Positions 23,548-32,240 of a stretch of 64,000 bases of DNA are shown here, in pieces. Position 1 is the first letter of the stretch. The number at the start of each line of letters is the position of its first letter. The notes below the pieces were generated by a model. It made no database searches. It had not been told where the DNA came from and was given only the letters and a program-made list of their open reading frames with translations. Both the position numbers and the translations under genes were made by a program. The stretch is from Philodulcilactobacillus myokonensis (GTDB taxonomy: Bacteria; Bacillota; Bacilli; Lactobacillales; Lactobacillaceae). The DNA lies in the NCBI RefSeq assembly GCF_027923585.1, contig NZ_BRPL01000002.1, forward strand, positions 496,001 to 560,000, given 5' to 3'.

Positions 23548-25143
23548 CTATTTAATTTTATTATTTAATTCTGCTGCCTTATGGAAGTCTTCCGTTAAAG
23601 TATAACTTGATACACCCCAATGGTAGAAGGCTAATGAAACGATAATAATAACAACAAAATCAAGTGGATATGGAATTAAATTAATTCCGCCAAAACTAGA
23701 GCTACCAATATATGAAAGAATGGAAATAAAGATTAAGTAACCAATCATCCATAAACTACCTTTGAATTGGGTAGCGGTGTTTTTCCAACCTTTACGCCAT
23801 TCAAAGAAGAAGTAGAATGGTAATCCAAGTAAAATCACGATGATAACTTTAATGGTTGTTGGCCACATTGCCCAGTAGGTTGCTAAACTAGCAAGAACAA
23901 AGGCAGTTGGTGCCATAATCTTAAGCATTCTTAACTTAATTGGACGCTTGAAATTAGGAGCAATATTTCTAAGTGTACTTACAGTAACTGGACCAGTTAA
24001 ATATGCGATTAAAGTTGAAGTTGAAATTACACTTGCTAATGTTCCCCAACTTCTAAATAAAGCTACTAATAAGACACTAATAATTAGGTTAATTACCATT
24101 GCAACTCTTGGAACATTCCACCGTTTATTAATTTTACCAATAAATTTAGGCATATGTTCGTTTCCAACCATGGCAGCTAAAGTACGACTAGTCTGGGCAA
24201 CAAATGAAACCCCAGTACCGAATGGTGATACAAATGCATCAACATATAAAAGAACGTATAACCAGTATGCACCCAACAATTTAGCAAGATCAGCAAATGG
24301 AGATTGAAAATCAATCCCATGCCAACCATACTGAGCTAATTGACCTGTTGGAACGACTCCAATAAATGTAAATTGAAGTAAAATATAAATAATAATACTA
24401 ATAATTAGAGAAATTGCAATTCCTCTTGAAATATTCTTCTTCGGATTTTGAATTTCTTGTCCCATGTTAATAACCACTTGGAAGGCATTATATGAAAAAA
24501 TAATTCCTGATGAAGTGGTGGCCGCAAAAATAGCAGCACTTCCGTAAGGCATGAAGCCTTGACTAGTATAATTACCGGCATGAAAGCCAGATAACAATAA
24601 TGTAACGATTGTTAATAATGGAATTACTAATTTGAATACTGAAATAACACTAGTAAATCTAGCTAGTAAATTAACTGACCAATAGTTTAGTAAAGTGAAT
24701 ACTAAAATAAATAGGAAAACTACGAATAAACCTAAATTTGAAATTTGATCATTTTGCATGAAACCGTGGGTCCAAGTAGCCCAAGACCATGGCCATGAAC
24801 TCATATATTGAACGGCCGCAACGGCTTCAATTGGAATCAAAGTAACTAACGATACCCAATTGGCCCATGCTGCAATGAACCCTAGTAATGAACCATGGGT
24901 ATATTGAGCATACTTACTCATTCCACCAGATTCAGGGAACATTGTTCCTAATTCAATGTAGTTAAATGCGATTGCTCCAATGACAAGTGCTCCAATAATC
25001 CAAGATAGGATTGCGGCTGGACCTGCAATTCTTGAAGCTTCCCATGATCCAAATAACCATCCTGAACCAATGATGGAACTCAAACCTAACATTACAATCT
25101 GAAATAAACCAATTTTTCTATTCTTTGTTTTTGTTTTCGTAAT
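23548..25143 (-). CDS. Amino acid permease (APC family) with apparent AUU start
   Basis: A 12-helix APC-superfamily transporter, 531 residues if started at 25143. The GLSSIIGSGWLFGSWEASRIAG segment is the substrate-binding first helix of the family, and FPESGGMSKYAQ and QNPKKNISRGI are typical. The best relatives by appearance are the aspartate/glutamate-proton symporter-like permeases, but substrate is uncertain. The first in-frame ATG (25092) lies inside helix 1 and has no Shine-Dalgarno. A strong AAAGGAG sits 7 nt upstream of an ATT codon at 25141-25143, directly after an in-frame TAA, and starting there restores a basic N-terminus (TKTKTKNRKIGLFQIV). So AUU initiation is likely. Confidence 0.85.
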   Translation of the reverse strand: MTKTKTKNRKIGLFQIVMLGLSSIIGSGWLFGSWEASRIAGPAAILSWIIGALVIGAIAFNYIELGTMFPESGGMSKYAQYTHGSLLGFIAAWANWVSLVTLIPIEAVAAVQYMSSWPWSWATWTHGFMQNDQISNLGLFVVFLFILVFTLLNYWSVNLLARFTSVISVFKLVIPLLTIVTLLLSGFHAGNYTSQGFMPYGSAAIFAATTSSGIIFSYNAFQVVINMGQEIQNPKKNISRGIAISLIISIIIYILLQFTFIGVVPTGQLAQYGWHGIDFQSPFADLAKLLGAYWLYVLLYVDAFVSPFGTGVSFVAQTSRTLAAMVGNEHMPKFIGKINKRWNVPRVAMVINLIISVLLVALFRSWGTLASVISTSTLIAYLTGPVTVSTLRNIAPNFKRPIKLRMLKIMAPTAFVLASLATYWAMWPTTIKVIIVILLGLPFYFFFEWRKGWKNTATQFKGSLWMIGYLIFISILSYIGSSSFGGINLIPYPLDFVVIIIVSLAFYHWGVSSYTLTEDFHKAAELNNKIK

Positions 25144-25254
25144 TTACAAACTCCTTTCATGGCCCAATATTTATTTTATCAAAGAAAGAAATTAATGTAA
25201 ATTAATAAAGAACTACTATGGCGGGATTTATGCGCTTTCAATGGCTTAACAATC

Positions 25255-25300
25255 GCAAAAAGCAGCAATTCAATTATAAAAAAGAATTACTGCTTCTAAA
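25255..25300 (-). terminator. Intrinsic terminator after the VOC gene
   Basis: On the minus strand AGAAGCAG-x-AATTC pairs with GAATT-x-CTGCTTTT across a 12-nt loop and is followed by TTTTTG. One internal mismatch is present. Confidence 0.7.
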
Positions 25301-25332
25301 TATTTTATATATTTATGTAAGTTCAATGAATT

Positions 25333-25713
25333 TTATTTTGATTCACAAATTTCAATCAAATTTTGATCCGGATCATGAATATAAATGGCATTCATCATGC
25401 CATTAGCACCACGAATTTTAAGTGGTCCAGCTAAAATGTCAACTCCATAGTTAGCAAAGTGATTGGTTAAGTATTCTAATGGATCTTTAGAAATTAAACT
25501 AAAACTTCCACCGCCGGCAATATTTTTACCAGGTTTGGCAGGCATTTCAGCATTGATATTTAAGATAATTAATTTCTGCTTGCCTAATTGTAGCTCTAGT
25601 CTGTCATTTTGAAATTTAACAACTGGTAAATCGAGTGCTTCATGATAAAATCGCATTGATTTTTCTAAATCATCTGAAAATAATGTCACGTGATCAATAT
25701 CTTTAACTTTCAT
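25333..25713 (-). CDS. VOC-superfamily (glyoxalase-like) protein
   Basis: A 126-residue vicinal-oxygen-chelate protein made of two beta-alpha-beta-beta-beta modules. The first metal-type histidine is in DHVTLFS near residue 8 and the last acidic ligand in NLIEICE near residue 122, with the typical HDPDQNLIE signature. Members include glyoxalase I, dioxygenases and antibiotic-binding proteins, so the reaction cannot be assigned. AAGAAGGA lies ahead of the ATG. It is monocistronic and divergent from the ABC-F gene. Confidence 0.82.
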   Translation of the reverse strand: MKVKDIDHVTLFSDDLEKSMRFYHEALDLPVVKFQNDRLELQLGKQKLIILNINAEMPAKPGKNIAGGGSFSLISKDPLEYLTNHFANYGVDILAGPLKIRGANGMMNAIYIHDPDQNLIEICESK

Positions 25714-25835
25714 ATTTAAATCCTTCTTTCAAAACATTATAATTATAACATACGATTGTAAATAGCTTTTGAAACTATATTATGGTAAGTTATTAGTTGG
25801 ATAATATTTCGGAAAATATAAAGGGAGGCTTATTT

Positions 25836-27413
25836 TTGCCACTTTTAAAAGTTAAAAATTTAAGTATGAGTTTTGCTGAAAAAGATCTCTATAAAAATGC
25901 CAGCTTTACTTTGAATCCTGGTGAACATATGGGAATTGTCGGCCAAAATGGGGTTGGTAAATCAACTTTGATTAAAATTATTACTGACAAGGAATTACCA
26001 TTAAAAGGATCGATTAAATGGCAAAATCATACTAGTGTTGGCTATCTAGATCAATATGTCAGTATTCCCAAGGGAATGACATTGATTAAATTTTTGCATA
26101 CCGCTTATTCACATTTATACAAATTGAATGAACGAATGACAAAATTATATGAAGATTATGCGAATGATATGAATAATAAAACGCTTGAAAAAGCAGGGCG
26201 GATTCAAGAAACCTTAGAATCACATGGTTTTTATGAAATTGAAACTAAAATTGAAGAGGTTATTAGTGGTTTAGGTTTAGATGATTTAAAACGGGATCAA
26301 CAGATTTCTAAAATGTCCGGTGGGCAACGTTCAAAAATCATTTTAGCTAAGTTAATTTTAGAAGATCCAGATGTAATCTTACTTGATGAACCAACTAACT
26401 ATTTGGATACTGCTCATATCCAATGGTTAATTGATTATTTAAACAATTTCAGGGGATCCTTCATGGTCATTTCACATGATTACGGTTTCTTAGAACAGGT
26501 TACTAACTGTATTTTGAACATTGCATTCGGTAAAATTAATAAGTACCGTGGTGATTTCAAGCAGGCAATGCGCCAAAAGACTGAACATGAAAAGACCCAG
26601 AAGCGTGAATTTAATAAACAGCAAGTTAAAATTCAGAAAGCTAAAAACTTTATTCGTAAAAATAAAGCCGGTTCTAAATCAACACAGGCCAAGTCACGTG
26701 AAAAGATGCTTTCACATATGACAAAGGTTGATCCACCATCTTCCAATATTCATGCATCATTTGAATTCCCTTATTTAGATACTGGCTCTCAAAATGCATT
26801 GGTGATTGATAAATTATCCGTTGGATATAATCACAAGCCGTTGTTATCACCAGTTACCTTTTCAGTCACAACGGATCAAAAGGTCGGCTTGAAAGGATTT
26901 AATGGTGTTGGTAAATCAACCTTAATTAAAAGTATTTTAGGGATTATTCCAAAACTTGGTGGGGACGTTTCATTCTCGCCATCGGCTAAGGTTAATTACT
27001 TTAATCAAGATTTAGTTTGGGATGATTATCAAAATACACCTTTAAATTACATTCAGACGAAGTATCCAAAATTAACCCAGGGTGAAATTAGAAGAAAGTT
27101 ATCCCAGTGTGGTTTGGATGCCGCAAATGCGATGAAACCAATTGGTGAACTTTCTGGTGGTGAACAAGTGAAGGTTAAGTTGGCTTTAATGGAATTTAAG
27201 CGAAGCAACTTCTTAATCATGGATGAACCAACTAACCATTTAGATGCAGAAACTAAGGAATCCTTGAAGCAAGCCATTAAGAATTTTCCTGGAAATGCAA
27301 TCGTTGTATCACATGAAACTAGTTTTTATAACGGTTTAACTGATAAGACGATTGACGTTGAAAAGTTAAGTTTGCATAAAGCGGACGAGGTTAATCAAAA
27401 AGAAGATAAATAG
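25836..27413 (+). CDS. ABC-F family ATPase (ribosome-associated type)
   Basis: A 525-residue soluble protein with two ABC domains and no membrane domain, which defines ABC-F. Walker A GQNGVGKST is near residue 37 and GFNGVGKST near residue 365; signatures are MSGGQRSK and LSGGEQVK; Walker B boxes are ILLDEPTNYLD and IMDEPTNHLD. The charged helical linker between the domains (EHEKTQKREFNKQQVK region) is the ribosome-contacting element. ABC-F proteins act on the ribosomal E site in translation or drug protection. I chose TTG at 25836, 8 nt after AAGGGAGG, over TTG at 25797. No resistance gene context is seen. Confidence 0.88.
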   Translation: MPLLKVKNLSMSFAEKDLYKNASFTLNPGEHMGIVGQNGVGKSTLIKIITDKELPLKGSIKWQNHTSVGYLDQYVSIPKGMTLIKFLHTAYSHLYKLNERMTKLYEDYANDMNNKTLEKAGRIQETLESHGFYEIETKIEEVISGLGLDDLKRDQQISKMSGGQRSKIILAKLILEDPDVILLDEPTNYLDTAHIQWLIDYLNNFRGSFMVISHDYGFLEQVTNCILNIAFGKINKYRGDFKQAMRQKTEHEKTQKREFNKQQVKIQKAKNFIRKNKAGSKSTQAKSREKMLSHMTKVDPPSSNIHASFEFPYLDTGSQNALVIDKLSVGYNHKPLLSPVTFSVTTDQKVGLKGFNGVGKSTLIKSILGIIPKLGGDVSFSPSAKVNYFNQDLVWDDYQNTPLNYIQTKYPKLTQGEIRRKLSQCGLDAANAMKPIGELSGGEQVKVKLALMEFKRSNFLIMDEPTNHLDAETKESLKQAIKNFPGNAIVVSHETSFYNGLTDKTIDVEKLSLHKADEVNQKEDK

Positions 27414-27422
27414 ACTGTAATA

Positions 27423-27461
27423 TCAAAAAAGCATCTGCCAATTTCGGCAGATGCTTTTAAT
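27423..27461. terminator. Bidirectional terminator between convergent genes
   Basis: The hairpin AAAAGCATCTGCC/GGCAGATGCTTTT with a 6-nt loop separates the ABC-F gene from the leftward proline iminopeptidase. Confidence 0.9.
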
Positions 27462-27474
27462 TTGCTTAAAATAA

Positions 27475-28386
27475 CTATTTATTAAATGTACCGGCTTCAT
27501 TTTGTCTGATGAAATCAGCCAAGTGCTTGTAATATACGGGAGCATTATCAATCATGTGATGGTGTCCGGCGTGAGGGGATGAAACAAACTTAGCGTTTGG
27601 AATTCGTTCAGCCATCTTTTTACCTTCTTCGACAGGCATTGATTCGTGTTCACCAAAGGTAACTAAAGTTGGCACTTGATCATTCTTTAATTGATCAGTA
27701 ACATTCCATTCTTTTAGCTTACCAGTAACAACGAATTCATTATCACCCTGGAATGCGTGGTAAATATCGTTATTGGTAGTATCAACTAAATGTGAAATAG
27801 CAGGTGGTTGGGTTCTATCAATATAACCAGTGTTCAATTTATTAACTAACTTTTGATAGCGTGGATCTGAAAAGTCATTTTTAGCTTCGCAGCTCTTCAT
27901 AAATTTAACTTGATCAGTAGTAAATTCATTATCTCTGATTTGATTTAAGTGTTTAGTGTAACTATCAATGTTATCAACCATTGAAGAAATGATGGCACCC
28001 TTTAGGTGTTGACCATATCTTAATGAGTATAGTTGAACTAATAAACCACCCCATGATTGGCCAATCAGGTAGAAATTATCCAATCCTAAAATTTGTCTAA
28101 CTTCATCAACTTCATTGACAAAGTAATCGTAGCTTAAAACCTTCTTAGCAATCTTAGGATCGCTTAAGTCTGGAGTATCAGAATACCATGACCCTAATTG
28201 GTCATACATGGTAACTTGAACATCTAATCCTTGTTTTTTTAATTGTTGAGCGGTGTTTTCCCAATATTCATGATTACCACCGGGGCCACCGTGTAAGCAT
28301 AGTAAATGAATATGACCGGTTCCAGTAGTATGGGTCCAAAGGTGATAGCCATTATGTAAGGTAATAATTTTAGTACCTTGTTTCAT
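27475..28386 (-). CDS. pip: Proline iminopeptidase
   Basis: A 303-residue alpha/beta-hydrolase of peptidase family S33 that removes N-terminal proline from peptides. It has the HGGPGG oxyanion loop at residues 32-37, nucleophile elbow GQS111WGG, and later FGEHES and AGHHH segments carrying the acidic and histidine members of the triad. No signal peptide is visible, so it is intracellular. AGGAGG precedes the ATG. It lies 45 bp downstream of pepX on the same strand, forming a proline-peptide utilisation pair. Confidence 0.9.
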   Translation of the reverse strand: MKQGTKIITLHNGYHLWTHTTGTGHIHLLCLHGGPGGNHEYWENTAQQLKKQGLDVQVTMYDQLGSWYSDTPDLSDPKIAKKVLSYDYFVNEVDEVRQILGLDNFYLIGQSWGGLLVQLYSLRYGQHLKGAIISSMVDNIDSYTKHLNQIRDNEFTTDQVKFMKSCEAKNDFSDPRYQKLVNKLNTGYIDRTQPPAISHLVDTTNNDIYHAFQGDNEFVVTGKLKEWNVTDQLKNDQVPTLVTFGEHESMPVEEGKKMAERIPNAKFVSSPHAGHHHMIDNAPVYYKHLADFIRQNEAGTFNK

Positions 28387-28431
28387 AATTAATTCCTCCT
28401 AAATGTATAATTAATCATATTTTAACACTTT

Positions 28432-30861
28432 TCATTTCCAAAGCGGGATATGAATTATTGTCTTTGTTGGATCGATAGAATATTGAATCTTTTGATTGCC
28501 CCGAATTGTCATTGCCATGTCTGAAGCGTAGACAATTAAGCCTAATTGTCGGCCCGCTGGTAAATGATAAAAGGTCGGTTGTAAATCTAATTCAACGTTA
28601 TAAAATTGGTGGGGTTTTAATTCGTCAACCTGATAACTATTATGGCGATTTTGCATATTGATGTGCCCCTCTGTAATTTTCTTGAAGGGGGTAGGATGTT
28701 TTTGTAATTTAAATTCTTTTAAATCATCTCGTTTCCATAAGTATCCTGCTTCAATCGCGTTTCTAGATAGTAATTGTGGAGTGTGAGTTAGACGGGTTGC
28801 TTCTCCATAATCAACGAGCATAAAACTAAGGAGGCCAACGTTTTGACTCGATGCCGCGTTAATTTTGATATGAACTTTACCATCAATATAGTGATCGTGT
28901 TTTAGTGGATTGGTTTTGAAAACAAGGCGATTGTTGCTCATTGGTGAATCATTGTTACCCATTAAATCCTTGTACCATTTATTATAATGTTTAGTATATT
29001 TATTAAAGATATCTGGCACTAAGTAATCATTAAATTGCATTGGTTTGATTCCGTTTTGGTGATCAGATAATTTAAACTGATTATCAATTTGAAGTGAAAG
29101 GGCATTTTTGGCATTTGACCAATCTTGATAGGTGTGCCATGTCTGTGGTTTAACATTATCCTGAATTGTAACGTCTGGGATTAATTGATTAGCGTCGTTA
29201 TCAACATCCAATAATTTATTGGTTAACCATAAATTCATCATGTCGGTGAAATCCAATGATTGAAAATTATTGATGTAAATGTGCGGTCCCTGATGCAAGA
29301 ATAATTTCTTTTGAACTGGAACATTGCGTAAAGCATTCCATAAATGTTCAACATTTCTTGGCTTGACGTTCCAATCGTTTAGGCCATGAACCATCACAAT
29401 GTCAGCTTTAATGTGTGAAACATCCTTTAGATAGTTTCTAGCATCCCAAAATTGATTATAGTTACCGGTTAATCGATCCTGATGCTTCGTGATTGAATCC
29501 AATTGCTTTTTCCATTGATCCTTAACATGTTGGTAATCACCAGCTTTTTGAAACCGGCTGAATGTCTCATCAGCCAAGACATCGCAATCTTCACCCTGGA
29601 AACCGCCAGGGGCAACAACAAGTCCATTGTCGCGGTAATAGTCATACCAACTTGAAATGGCTGCTTCTGAAAGACACGTCTTTAAACCATCGACGCCGGT
29701 TGTGGCAACTGCCGTTTGAAGGGTTCCTAGGTATGAACGGCCAGTCATTGCAATGTGTTGATTTGACCACCATGCTTTAACTTGGATGTGATCAGTTTTG
29801 TTAGTGAAAGCAATGCGTCGATTATCAAGCCATTCTATGATTGATTTAGCAGAAATGGTCTCTAAATCATCGCCGGTGGTTCTTAATCCTTCAGAATCCT
29901 TAGTCCCAATTCCGGCAGCATAAACAATCGCAAAACCGCGTGATAAAAAGTAATTATTTAACGTATAACCCATTTCACGGCTAAAAGATTGGGTTGGATA
30001 TTTGGATTCACCCTTAATTTTTCTAGGCTTTGGAATGTTTTTGCTTTGATTACCATGTGATTCAATATCTTGATATTGATAGTGATTCGGCGTTTTGTGT
30101 TTTAATTTGACGTTCACTTGGTGCGTTAATTGATCACTTAGTTGATCATTAACACCCTGGTTATAGGGACTAGCTGTGTATAAAACGGGGACTTTGATTT
30201 GATTTGATTCTTTTGGTCTCACAATGTCAGCTTTTAGGAGGTCCCGTTTACCATCATGATCGGTATCCAATGGTGCTTCAATGTAAACAACCTCTCGAAT
30301 TAACTGATTAGTATCAAATACCGGTTGGGTTTTACCATTAAAAATCAATGGCTTTTTAAGGTCATTAAATTGTTGATAATAGCCATGGGCGGCGATTGTA
30401 TCTATGTATGTTTGACCAAATTTAGTATGGGTGTTTAATAATAAGTACCATGCCTTAATGACATCTTGATTGGATAAGATGTCACTTGAAGTGTTAACAA
30501 TTGGCAATCTGCTTTTTTTCATAAAAGTTTGTGATTGGTTAATTTTAAAATCAAAGGTTAATTTAAATCTTAAAAGCTGCAGTGCAATGTTATAAAAAAT
30601 AATTTTATTAAGGGGACGATTGGATTTAGATAAATATTCCAAAGCGTTTGTATCTTCGGTTGCTAATAGGCTAGCAATATTTTCTTTAATATTACTAGCT
30701 GCGTTTTGATGTTCTAAAAATGCACGACTTATTAACTTCAACATTAGTTTTCTGGGTTGCTGGTTTAAATCGTTTGGTTCCAAAAAATGAATCATTTTTA
30801 ATTCATTAATTTCATCTTTAATGCTTGTTGGTTTAATTGCAAATTGGTGATTTTTCATCAT
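28432..30861 (-). CDS. pepX: X-prolyl dipeptidyl aminopeptidase PepX
   Basis: An 809-residue S15-family serine peptidase that releases X-Pro dipeptides from peptide N-termini, a major enzyme of casein-type peptide use in lactic acid bacteria. The helical N-terminal domain (about residues 1-140) is typical of lactobacillus PepX. The catalytic domain shows the nucleophile in GRS376YLGTLQ, LDTDHDGKRD and a late HGLNDWNV segment with the acidic triad member, followed by HQGPHIY with the histidine. The C-terminal half is a beta-rich jelly-roll. Length matches the family. AGGAGG lies 5 nt before the first and 8 nt before the second of two adjacent ATGs. It is the first gene of the pepX-pip pair. 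Confidence 0.95.
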   Translation of the reverse strand: MMKNHQFAIKPTSIKDEINELKMIHFLEPNDLNQQPRKLMLKLISRAFLEHQNAASNIKENIASLLATEDTNALEYLSKSNRPLNKIIFYNIALQLLRFKLTFDFKINQSQTFMKKSRLPIVNTSSDILSNQDVIKAWYLLLNTHTKFGQTYIDTIAAHGYYQQFNDLKKPLIFNGKTQPVFDTNQLIREVVYIEAPLDTDHDGKRDLLKADIVRPKESNQIKVPVLYTASPYNQGVNDQLSDQLTHQVNVKLKHKTPNHYQYQDIESHGNQSKNIPKPRKIKGESKYPTQSFSREMGYTLNNYFLSRGFAIVYAAGIGTKDSEGLRTTGDDLETISAKSIIEWLDNRRIAFTNKTDHIQVKAWWSNQHIAMTGRSYLGTLQTAVATTGVDGLKTCLSEAAISSWYDYYRDNGLVVAPGGFQGEDCDVLADETFSRFQKAGDYQHVKDQWKKQLDSITKHQDRLTGNYNQFWDARNYLKDVSHIKADIVMVHGLNDWNVKPRNVEHLWNALRNVPVQKKLFLHQGPHIYINNFQSLDFTDMMNLWLTNKLLDVDNDANQLIPDVTIQDNVKPQTWHTYQDWSNAKNALSLQIDNQFKLSDHQNGIKPMQFNDYLVPDIFNKYTKHYNKWYKDLMGNNDSPMSNNRLVFKTNPLKHDHYIDGKVHIKINAASSQNVGLLSFMLVDYGEATRLTHTPQLLSRNAIEAGYLWKRDDLKEFKLQKHPTPFKKITEGHINMQNRHNSYQVDELKPHQFYNVELDLQPTFYHLPAGRQLGLIVYASDMAMTIRGNQKIQYSIDPTKTIIHIPLWK

Positions 30862-30910
30862 TAAAACCTCCTAATAAATGAATGTGAAATCGTTATTTGT
30901 TTTCATAAAA

Positions 30911-30919
30911 TGATATAAT
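30911..30919 (+). promoter_or_regulatory. Extended -10 promoter of the guanylate-kinase-like gene
   Basis: TGATATAAT is an exact TGnTATAAT extended -10 element, lying 55 bp upstream of the coding start in the divergent pepX/kinase region. No good -35 box is visible. Confidence 0.5.
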
Positions 30920-30973
30920 AAAAATTACATTGCTCTAAGTGTAACACTACATTCTAAAGTGAAGGTGATTAAA

Positions 30974-31525
30974 GTGGATAAAAAGATTTTTATAATTACT
31001 GGTGCTGCAGGGACAGGCAAGACTACCGTTTGTAATTACCTTTGTGACCATTTTAAAATGGCCCGGGTAATTACCCATACAACCAGGCCACCGCGTAAAT
31101 ATGAAGTTAATGGACGCGATTATTACTTTGAAACTGCCAAAAGCTTTGCTCATCATCATTTCTTAGAATCAGTTCAATACGATCATCACCGTTATGGATC
31201 TTCTTATGAAGGATTGGATGCAGCCTTTAGAAAATCTCCCCGGATTTGCATTGTCTTAGATACCAAGGGTGCACTTACATATTTAAATCAAATTCATGAT
31301 TTAGTCACTATTATCTATTTAACAGCTAGTAAACATAGTTTAGAAAATAGAATGATTGAACGTGGTGACGACATTGATAAAATCAAGAATCGTTTGTGTA
31401 GTCACGAAAATCAGCGGGACCAAACTTTACCTAATTCTCTAATTGGAAAAGCTACCAGCATTGATAATGATAATTGGGCTAGAACAAGAAAAGTTTTGAA
31501 CCGTTTAATGCAGGTAAAATTATAA
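30974..31525 (+). CDS. Guanylate-kinase-like P-loop protein
   Basis: A 184-residue protein of the guanylate kinase family by its P-loop (GAAGTGKTTV near residue 12) and the signature THTTRPPRKYEVNGRDYYF near residue 40, which binds the GMP phosphate in true guanylate kinases. The lid and C-terminal ERGDDIDKIKNRL segment are also similar. True Gmk usually has GPSGVGKGT as its P-loop and is about 205 residues, so this may be a diverged paralogue with another nucleotide or a regulatory role. The start is GTG at 30974, with GAAGGTG upstream; the upstream GTG at 30959 is within that region. Confidence 0.75.
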   Translation: MDKKIFIITGAAGTGKTTVCNYLCDHFKMARVITHTTRPPRKYEVNGRDYYFETAKSFAHHHFLESVQYDHHRYGSSYEGLDAAFRKSPRICIVLDTKGALTYLNQIHDLVTIIYLTASKHSLENRMIERGDDIDKIKNRLCSHENQRDQTLPNSLIGKATSIDNDNWARTRKVLNRLMQVKL

Positions 31526-31610
31526 TTTTGATAAAAAATCAACCATGGTTACTAAAATGTGCTAATATTAATTGTCATCATTTTAGAAAAAATTCATTGG
31601 AGATGATATT

Positions 31611-32228
31611 TTGAATCGAATGCCACCATTTATAACACCATTTGCAATTTTATCAATTGCACTAGCATTGAGTGCTACGAACGTTGTTTATAATAAAGTC
31701 ACTAATACGAATGAAGGTGCTCCTGTTTCTTCTAGACAGGAAAAACCAGTTAGCAGTGACAATAAAAAGCCATCTAAATCAAATCAAAATAATAAAAAGA
31801 ATAACGATGATAATAATAAAAAAGACAGTAAAAACAAGAACAAGAAAAATTCATCAAATCAAAAGGATGATAATAGTTCTTCAAAAGCTAAATCATCAAA
31901 GTCTGACAATGATGTTAATCAGAGTAGTAACGATAATAATGACAATTCTAATAACGATAATGATACTTCAAATGATAATTCTGATACATCTAGTGCCAAT
32001 AGAGTAAGTAGCAACAACAGCTCTTCTGATTCTGGTACTACCGATGATCAAAATAGTCAAAGTAGTCAGAGCAGTAGTAGCCAGAGTAGCAATAATGATT
32101 CAAATGCTAATAGTAATAGTGGCGGATCATCAAAGAGTCGGGATGCAAGCCCAACTTATAGTTATTCTGCTTCTTCTGGTGTTGATTCCAATCAATCTTC
32201 AAGTGCCGGAAGTAATTCTAATCAATAA
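31611..32228 (+). CDS. Low-complexity Ser/Asn/Asp/Lys-rich secreted protein
   Basis: A 205-residue protein with a hydrophobic N-terminal signal anchor at about residues 6-26 and then about 175 residues of low-complexity sequence built almost only from Ser, Asn, Asp and Lys, ending in SYSAS and SNSNQ. There is no cell-wall sorting signal (no LPxTG), lipobox or folded domain. It is probably an intrinsically disordered extracellular or membrane-tethered protein. Composition changes from Lys-rich to acidic to Ser-rich along the chain. The start is TTG after TTGGAGATG. It is 12 bp upstream of the next membrane protein and likely shares its transcript. Confidence 0.75.
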   Translation: MNRMPPFITPFAILSIALALSATNVVYNKVTNTNEGAPVSSRQEKPVSSDNKKPSKSNQNNKKNNDDNNKKDSKNKNKKNSSNQKDDNSSSKAKSSKSDNDVNQSSNDNNDNSNNDNDTSNDNSDTSSANRVSSNNSSSDSGTTDDQNSQSSQSSSSQSSNNDSNANSNSGGSSKSRDASPTYSYSASSGVDSNQSSSAGSNSNQ

Positions 32229-32240
32229 GGGGGGATTTAG

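Noticed and set aside
23948-24307. 119-codon frame opposite the amino acid permease
   Set aside because: Antisense shadow of conserved permease helices without start signals.
31770-32200. CRISPR array or DNA repeat in the AAT/GAT-rich stretch
   Set aside because: The repetition is codon-level low complexity without regular repeats and spacers; no cas genes are in the window.
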